Positions 56,475 to 64,000 of a stretch of DNA of 64,000 nucleotides are shown one piece after another; position 1 is the first letter of the stretch; each line of letters begins with the position of its first letter. Made by a program: the position numbers and the translations under genes. The notes under the pieces were generated by a model. It had not been told where the DNA came from, did no database searches, and was given only the letters and a program-made list of their open reading frames with translations. Source of the stretch: Adiantum capillus-veneris (Eukaryota; Streptophyta; Polypodiopsida; Polypodiales; Pteridaceae); the NCBI GenBank assembly GCA_014529385.2, contig CM043966.1:110682048-110746047 (forward strand), read 5' to 3'.

Positions 56475-59400
56475 CATATGGACCTAGGGCCATAGAGTCA
56501 CCTCTATGTTAAACCATGTGGTCCTAGGTCCAAAGGGTGCCAAGAAAATGGTTCTACAAGTGTACCTAGGCCACTCTATGGTAGTGTGATCACATGTTCC
56601 CTTATGACATTAGAGGACCTCAAAGAAGTATCCCTTGAATGGCCTAAATACCTCTTTAGAGCCTCTACACCAACACCATATGGCAATCTGTGGCCTGAAG
56701 ACCATAGGGTCCCCTGCATGCTAGTAAGAACCTCTCTATGCTCTACATTGGCATCCTATGGCCCCAAGGCCACAAGGTGGCCACAATGTTTTAAAGAAAC
56801 ACTTCATGAGGGTTTTCTGGTAACCTATGACCCTAGGGCCATATGGTGCTCTCCATGCAAGTAAAAACCACTATTTGCTCTATATTGAGGAGACCTTGTG
56901 GGATGAAGTCCATAGGGTCCCCTCTATGCTAGTAAGAACCTTTGTTTACTCTATATTGGCACCCTATGGCCTGAAGGTCATAGGGTTCCCTCTATGCTAC
57001 TAAGAATCTCTTTGTGCTCTATGCTCTATCGTCTATGCTCTATGATCTATATTGACTTCCTACGGCCCCAAGACCACAAGGTGCCCTCATCGTTTCCAAA
57101 AACACCTCATTGTTTTGCTATGGCCCTAGGGCCATAGCTCTCTATGCCGATATAAAGCACCATGCTCTATATTAGCTCCCTAAGGCCTGAAGGCCATAGG
57201 GTTGGCCTCAAGGGCCCCAAGGGTGCTCTGTATGCCAATGAAAAATACTATTCGCTCTATATTGAGAAGACCTTGTGGGCTGAAGGCCATAGGAACCCTT
57301 CTATGATGGATTTTTGACAACCAATCCCCCAGGTCAGGATGTTCTTTATGCTAGTAAAAACAAAAATTTGCTCTATATTGGCACCATGTGACTTGAAAGC
57401 CATATGGTCCCCTATATTCTAGTAAGAGTCTCTCCATGATCTATATTGGCACCCTTTGGCCTGAAGGCCATAGGGTCCGATCTTTGCTAGTAAGAACCGA
57501 TCTATGCTCTATATTGGCACCCTATGGCCTTCAGGCCATAGGGTCCCCTGTATGCTAGTAAGAACCTCTCTATGCTCTACACATCCAATGACCCCAAGGC
57601 CACAAGTTGCCCTCTATGTTTTGAAGAAACCCTTCAGGAGGGTTTTTTGGCAACCTATGGACCCAGGGCCATAGGGTGCTCTCTATGCCATTGAACAACC
57701 CTCATTGTTTTGGTACCCTATGGCCCCAGGTATAAAGCACTATTTGGTCTCTCTATGCTAGTAAGAACTGATCTTTGTTCTATATTGGCACCCTTTGGCC
57801 TGAAGACCATAGGGTCCGCTCTGTGCTAGTAAGAACCGATCTATTCTCTATATTCTCTATATTCAGGCCATAGGGTCCCCTGTATGTTAGTAAGAACCTC
57901 TCTGTGCTCTACACATACTATGACCCCAAGGACACAAGGTGCCCTCTATGTTTTGAAGAAACCCTTCATGATGGTTTTTTGGCAACCTATGGACCCAGGG
58001 CCATAGGGTGCTCTCTATGCTAGTAAAAACACTATTTGCTCTATACCCTGGAGACTTTCTGGGCTGAAGGCCATAGGTTCCCCTCTATGCTAGTGAGAAC
58101 CTCTGTTTTCTCTACGTTGACACCCTATGGCCTGAAGGCCATAGGGTTCCTTGTATGCTAGTAAGAAGCTCTCTATGATCTATGCTCTATGCTCTATATT
58201 GACATCCTATGGCCCCATGTATAAAGCACTATTTGGTCTCTCTATGTTAGTAAGAACCGATCTATGCTCTATATTGGCACCCTATGGCCTGAAGGCCATA
58301 GGGTCCCCTTATGCTAGTAAGTAACTCTCTATGTTATACACATCCTATATGTTTTGAAGAAGCCCTTCATAGGGTTTTTTGGCAACCCATGGACCCAGGG
58401 CCATAGGATTCTCTCTATGCCATTGAGGAGACCTTGTGGGCTGAAGGCCATAGGGTCCCCTCTATGCTAGTAAGAACCTCTGTTTTCTCTATGTTGACAC
58501 CCTATGGCCTGAAGGCCATAGGGTTCCCTCTATGATAGTAAGAAGCTCTCTATGCTCTATGCTCTATATTGACATCCTATGGCCCCAAGGTCACAAGGTG
58601 CCCTCATAGTTTTGTAAAAACCCTCATTGTTTTGGCACATTATGCTCCCAAGTATAAAGCATTATTTGGTCTCTCTATGCTAGCAAGAACCGATCTATGC
58701 TCTATATTGGGACCCTATGGCGTTCAGGCCATAGGGTTCTATGTATGCTAGTAAGAACCTCTCTATGCTCTACACATCTTATGACCCTAAGGGCACAAGG
58801 TGCCTTGTATGTTTTAAAGAGACCCTTCATGAGGTTTTTTTTGGCAACCTATGGACCCAGGGCCATAGGGTGCTCTATATGCCAATAAAAAACACTATTG
58901 CTCTATATTGAAGAGACCTTGTGGGATGAAGGCCATAGGGTCCCCTCTATGCTAGAACCTCTGTTTTCTCTATATTGAGACCCTGTGGCTTGAAGGCCAT
59001 AGTGTTCCCTCTATGGTAGTAAGAAGCTCTCTATGCTCTATGCTCTATGCTCTAAATTGACATCCTATGGCCCCAAGTCCACAAGGTGCCCTCATTGTTT
59101 TGAAAAAACCCTCATTGTTTTGACACCTTAAGGCCCCATGTATAAAGCACTATTTGGTCTCTCTATGCTAGTAAGAACCGATCTATGCTCCATATTGGGA
59201 GCCTGTGGCCTTCGAGCCATACAGTCCCCTGTATTCTTGTAAGAACCTCTCTATGCTCTACACATCTTAAAGAAAACATTCATGACAGTTTTTTGGCAAC
59301 CTATGGACCCAGGTCCATAGGGTGCTCTCTATGCCATTAAAAAACACTATTTTCTCTATATTGAGGAGACCTTGTGGGCTGAAGGCCATAGGGTCCCCTC

Positions 59401-60890
59401 TATGCTAGTAAGAATCTCTGTTATCTCTATATTGACACCCTGTGGCCTGAAGGCCATAGGGTTCCCTCTATGGTAGTAAGAAGCTCTCTATGCTCTTTGC
59501 TCTATACTCTACATAGAGATCCTATGGCCCGAAGGCCACAAGGTGCCCTCATTGTTTCAGATGGAAAGTAGGGCACCTTGTGACCCTAGGGAACATAGGG
59601 AATCCTATGGCCCTTGGACCACAAGGTCTTTAGATGGGAAAGAGGGCATCCAAGGGCCCGAGGGTGGCCTGCGTACATAGGGTACACCATGGTGCATATT
59701 AACGGGCACCATGGCAGCCCCATGCACCTAGGGCTCTAGGGCCATAGGATCTCCAAAAGGAACATAGAGAATCATATGGCCGTTGCGATTGTACATTGCC
59801 ACCCTATGGCACTTGGGCCATAGGGTCTTCAGATGGAACGTAGGGCACCTTGTGACCCTAGGGAACATAGGGAATCCTATGGCCCTTCAGATTGTAGGTT
59901 GTCACCCTATGGCCCTTGGGCCACAAGGTCTCTAGATGGGACGTAGGGCACCCTGTGATCCTATGGATATAGGGCCATAGGATCTCCAAAAAAAACATAT
60001 GGAACCCTATGGCCCTTGAGATTGTACAAATACACCCTATGGCCCTTGGACCACAAGGTCTCAAGATGGAACATAGGGCACCTTTTGATCCTATGGCCAT
60101 AGGTTCCGTATGTTCCTTTTGGAGATTTTATGGCGCTAGGGCCATAGGATCTTCAGAAGTAGCATAGAGGGAACCATATGGCCCTTGAGATGGTACATTG
60201 CCATCCTATGGCCCTTGGGCCACACTATATCTTGATGGGACATAGGGCACCCTGTGATCTTATGTCTGTAGGGCCCTATGTTCCTTTTGGAGATCCTATG
60301 GCCCGAGGGCCATAGGATGTCCAAAAGGAACATAGGGAACCCTGTGATCCTATGTCCGTAGGGCCATATGTTCATTTTGGAGATCCTATGGTTCGAGGAC
60401 CATAGGATCTCCAAAAGGAACATTGGGAACCCTATGGCCCTTGAGATTGTACATTCCCACACTATGGCCCTTGGGCCACAAGGTCTCCAATAGGTCACCC
60501 TTTGATCTTATGGCCCTAGGTTCTTTATGTTGCTTTTGCAGATTCTATGGCCCTAGTGCCACCCTATCTCCAAAAGGAACATAGGGAACCCTATGGCCCT
60601 TGAGATTATACATTGCCACCCTAAGGCCCTTGGGCCACAAGGTCTCTAGATCCGACATAGAGCACCATGTGATCCTATGGCCATATTGCCATATATATGT
60701 TTTGGAGATCCTATGGCCCTATGGCCATAGGATCTTCAATAGGAACATAGGGAACCCTATGACCCTTGAGATTGTACATTGGCACCCTATGGCCAGATGG
60801 GACATTGGTCACCCTATAGTACGATGTGAGACCACCTTATGGCCTTATGGTCATAGGGTGCCTTAGGGTCATATGTTACTCTTTAGTATG
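56475..60890. repeat. Palindromic repeat cluster E (4.4 kb, higher-order)
   Basis: Main array. Units of about 68 bases (for example starts at 57449 and 57517): GCACCCTATGGCC, 4-base centre (TGAA, TTCA, CCAA or CCAG), GGCCATAGGGTCC, CTCTATGCTAGTAAGAACC, TCTATGCTCTATATTG. Groups form a higher-order unit: AGACCTTGTGGG-TGAAGG recurs at about 58425, 58911 and 59363. From about 59570 a second unit type takes over (CCCTTGAGATTGTACATT, CCTTTTGGAGATCC, CTCCAAAAGGAACATAGGG). It starts about 45 bases beyond the ParB-like gene's acceptor-like site. Confidence 0.92.
60274..60337. repeat. Extended hairpin in cluster E, 31-bp arms
   Basis: CCCTATGTTCC, TTTTGGAGATCC, TATGGCCC (60274-60304) and its reverse complement (60307-60337) differ at one base and are separated by only GA. 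A similar, weaker one lies at about 60372-60426. Confidence 0.9.
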
Positions 60891-61239
60891 AGGTGAAACC
60901 CTATGTAGCCACACCCTGTCCGCCCTTCTAAAGATTCAATGTCTAGTTTTATTTTAGTGACTACAAATGAATTTAAAGAAACTATATTACACCATATCTT
61001 ACAAGCACATATAGTGTACACTTTCTTTCCAACCTTCTTACCTCTTTTTTTTTCCCATCCTCCTGCAAACTGAACCCTAATCCATCCTCATACAACAACG
61101 TGCTCTACTCGTCCTCTTACAACGTGTGCCTAACTCCCCACAACCCAATTACAGGTATCCATAGTTTCAGCATTTTCTATAGTTGTTGTCTTTTGCATTT
61201 GCAGGTTTATAATTTTTTGTTGTAATTAGAGATGTTTGT
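60891..61239. other. Non-coding spacer
   Basis: AT-rich, featureless apart from a T run at 61047-61055. Confidence 0.5.
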
Positions 61240-61490
61240 AGTTAGAGTTTTACAATTTTACAGCATTAGGTCACTTATGAGGAGTTTTTTGTTTTACAGA
61301 TTTAGGTCCCTAATAAGAGTTTTTGGTTTTACAGATTTAGGTCCCTAATTAGTGTCTTCCGTTTTATATTTTTAGGTCTCTAATTAGAGTATTCTGTATT
61401 ACAGTTTTAGATCTCTAATTAGAGATTTTTCTGTTTTATAGTTCTACAGTCTACAATTTTACAGTTTTAGATATGTAATTAATGATTTTT
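61240..61490. repeat. ~35-bp minisatellite (TTTTACAGATTTAGGTCCC)
   Basis: About six imperfect units of TTTTACAG(A/T)TTTAG(G/A)TC, CTAATTAGAG, TTTT(T/C)-GT. Each contains TTTTACAG, which looks like a splice acceptor repeated in series. Confidence 0.8.
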
Positions 61491-62399
61491 GTTTATTGTT
61501 CTAGAGAGAGGTGATTCACAACTTAGCTAAAATGTAATTAGATTAAGAACAGTTAAAACCGAATTAAGCAAAAAGATTAGGGTTTCTACAGGTTACCTCT
61601 GAGTAAATCTGTGTTTGATGAAAACTGGCTGCAGTAGTAGCAAGCAGTAACTTAGGTGTGTTGAGGCCGCGACGATGATGGTAACAGATTTGTGTTTGGG
61701 AGGTCGCGACAGCAGTCCTTCTGTTGAAGGTTGTGGCGATGGCTTCGCGTAGATCTGTGTGCGCGTCGCAACGATGGCGTAGAACTGTATGCGTAGGGAG
61801 AGAGGGAGAGAGAGACAGAGAAAGACAAGCTCTGTGTGTGCAAGTTTTTGTGTAGGTTTCGAGCAAGAAACGAGAGAGAGAGAAAGAGAGCGATAGCGCG
61901 GAAAAAATTATGGTAGAGAGAGAAAGAGAGAGATAAGGTTACTTAGGTTAGGTTAGAAATTCAAAATTTGAATTTTGAATGTAGGGGTTGTTCTCACAGG
62001 TTTGCAGTCGAGATTACTAGAGTTTCTAAGCTTTGTGCGAAAATGAGACATAGCTCGTCGGCTCCGAAATCGAAAGAGCTTTAAAAAAAAAAAAAAAAGA
62101 GTATGGAAAAAAAAAAGTTGGTGCAAGGCTTTGTCAATGTCCATATCTTTGTAGTACGAGTGGAACAACACCCATGAAGCAAAATTTGACTTCAGAATCA
62201 AAATCTGCATAGTAAAAAATACACTAAAAATAGCTAAATTTTAAAAAAATTATCCCGAAAATTGTGCGCTATTTTTTTGTCCGATATCAATAAGTGTATT
62301 TGAAAACCCATTATGACAAAGTTTGTCGTAGCGTAAAAAAATTTTAAATTATTTTTTAAATTTATGCCACTTGCGGATATCCCTTGAATGGCCGAAATT
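61491..62399. other. No supported gene
   Basis: GA-rich at 61800-61935, A runs at 62083-62116. Minus-strand frames here (Ser/His-rich) follow the repeat composition and are not considered real. Confidence 0.5.
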
Positions 62400-64000
62400 G
62401 TTATGAAGACACCTCAGCCACCCCTGGGCTCACACCATAGGACGGCAATGTTGGAGGTCAAGGATCAAAGCGTGCACTCAGTTCCATTTGAAAATCCTAT
62501 GTCCTAGGGTTTTCTTCTTCTATCTTGTGAGATCCTTGTGGCCCTACGGGGGCAATGTGAAAGCTTGTGGACCTAGGGCCATAGGGTGGCAATGTATAAG
62601 CTCAAGAGCCATAAGTTGCCCTATATTCCATTTGGAAATCATATGGCCCTAGGGTTTAGGGGCGACAATAGATAAGCTCCAATACATAGCCCTATGTTCC
62701 AATTGGAGATCCTATGGCCCTAGGTCCAAGACAATGTATAAGCTCAAGAGCCATACGTTGCCCTACTTTGTAGTTGGGGATCCTATGGCCCTAGGGTCAT
62801 GGGGTGGCAATATGTAAGCTCAAGGGCCATAGGGTGCCACATGTCCCATATGGAGATTCTACTTCCCTAGGGTGGCAATGTATAAGCTCAATGGCCATAC
62901 ATTGCCTATGTTCCATTCGGAAATCCTATGGCCCTAGGGTAATGGGGTGGCAATGTATAAGCTCAAGGGCCATACATTGCCTATGTTCCATTTGGAAATC
63001 CTATGGCCCTAGGGTCATGGGGTACCACATGTCCCATATAGAGATCCTATGGCCCTAGGGCCATGGGGCTGCATTGATATCTTGGCCACCCTTGAACCCA
63101 CACCCTTGAGCTTAGGGGCCTTAGGTTCTCTTATTATATGTTCTGAGATCTTGTGGCCCTAGGGCCATAGGGTGGCAATGTATAAGCTCAAAGGCCATAC
63201 ATTGCCTATGTTCCATTTGGAAATCCTATGGCCCTAGGGTCATGGGGTACCACATGTCCCATATAGAGATCCTATGGCCCTAGGGCCATGGGGCTGCATT
63301 GATATCTTGGCCACCCTTGAACCCACACCCTTGAGCTTAGGGGCCTTAGGTTCTCTTATTGTATGTTGTGAGATCTTGTGGCCCTAGGGCCATAGGGTGG
63401 CAATGTATAAGCTCAAGGGCCATACATTGCCTATGTTCCATTTGGAAATCCTTTGGCCCTAGGGACATGGGGTGGCAATGTATAAGCTCAAGGGCCATAG
63501 GGTGCCACATGTTCCATATAGAGATCCTATGGCCCTAGGGCCATGGGGCTGCATTGATATCTTGGACACCTTTGACATCATGGCCATAGGTTGTCTTTTT
63601 GTATGTTTTGAAGTCTTGTGGCCCTAGGGCCATAGGGTGTCAATGCTCACACCCTTGGGCTTAGGGCCATAGGTTGTCTTTTTGTATGTTTTGAAGTCTT
63701 GTGGCCCTAGAGACATGGGGTGTCAATGCTCACACCCTTGGGCTTAGGGCCATAGGTTGTCTTTTTGTATTTTTTAAAGTCTTGTGGCCCTAGGACCATA
63801 GGGTGTCAATGTATAAGCTCAAGGGCCATACGGTGCCCTATGTTCCATTTGGAAATCCTATAGCCCTAGGGTCATGGGGTTGCAATGTATAAGCTCAAGG
63901 GCCATACATTGTCGTATGTTTCATATGCCGATCCTATGGCCCTAGGGTCATGGGGTTGCAATGTATAAGCTCAAGGGCCATACATTGTCGTATGTTTCAT
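62400..64000. repeat. Palindromic repeat cluster F, runs off the window end
   Basis: Same core as cluster E but other linkers: GGTGGCAATGTATAAGCTC, AAGGGCCATACATTGCC, TATGTTCCATTTGGAAATCC, TATGGCCCTAGGG. A higher-order unit of about 240 bases is clear: GGGGCTGCATTGATATCTTGG recurs at about 63064, 63304 and 63544. Continues past base 64000. Confidence 0.92.

Noticed and set aside
56475-64000. CRISPR-like array (palindromic repeat plus spacers)
   Set aside because: The palindromes are degenerate, the linkers are themselves repeated rather than unique, there are no cas genes, and the setting is a eukaryotic nuclear genome.
45960-64000. Organelle-type hairpin elements, hence mitochondrial or chloroplast DNA
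   Set aside because: No organellar gene is present, and nearby sequence has spliceosomal introns and nuclear transposons.

Overview
The window looks like nuclear DNA from a land plant with a large, transposon-rich genome. It holds chromodomain Ty3/gypsy elements primed by initiator tRNA-Met, Ty1/copia, CACTA (En/Spm) and Helitron remnants, spliceosomal introns with GT..AG ends, and many long CT/GA/CA microsatellites. No rRNA, tRNA or bacterial-style operon is visible. A fragment resembling the phospholipase-D-type phosphatidylglycerophosphate synthase (PGS1) would fit a non-flowering plant, but the species cannot be fixed from sequence alone. Bases 32679-32878 are exactly 200 N, so linkage across that point is a scaffold join.

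Region 1 (2.2-19.2 kb) is a nest of mobile elements. A decayed copia pol (2262-3438) appears to be interrupted by a minus-strand CACTA element (from 3439) with a spliced but stop-containing tnp2 transposase gene (8881-6260) and a Ser/Pro-rich second gene. A Ty3/gypsy chromovirus (8882-19208) sits inside the CACTA coding region. That gypsy element is split by a 2.7-kb non-autonomous LTR element (11319-14017, target duplication ATGGA) made largely of tandem repeats, and by a second unidentified insert (about 15.86-17.72 kb).

Region 2 (19.2-45.4 kb) has little host coding sequence. It contains a PGS1-like exon fragment in a zone with a recurring GC-rich hairpin (22.1-24.1 kb), a nearly complete minus-strand gypsy element with 1.16-kb LTRs (24735-30920), a Helitron Pif1-helicase remnant (31.15-31.94 kb), compound CT/CA microsatellites (34.5-35.5 kb), a long stretch without recognisable genes (35.5-42.8 kb) and a broken charged, coiled-coil-rich ORF chain (42.8-45.3 kb).

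Region 3 (46-64 kb) is the most unusual. Six blocks of a degenerate palindromic repeat with core arm CCCTATGGCC and its reverse complement, total about 9 kb, alternate with three minus-strand coding blocks. Two are eroded FCP1/NIF-type (HAD) phosphatase-like genes (49930-48545 and 48078-47297). The third is a two-exon gene of about 885 codons (56423-53686), broken by one in-frame TAG, whose middle region has a ParB/sulfiredoxin-like signature (RPLS..Y then AGQHSIIAAR). In all three blocks a good 3' splice site lies close upstream of the coding sequence, with a palindrome array beyond it, so the arrays may be intronic or leader sequence. The pairing of a ParB-like gene with a palindrome array is the most intriguing lead, and it is inference only.
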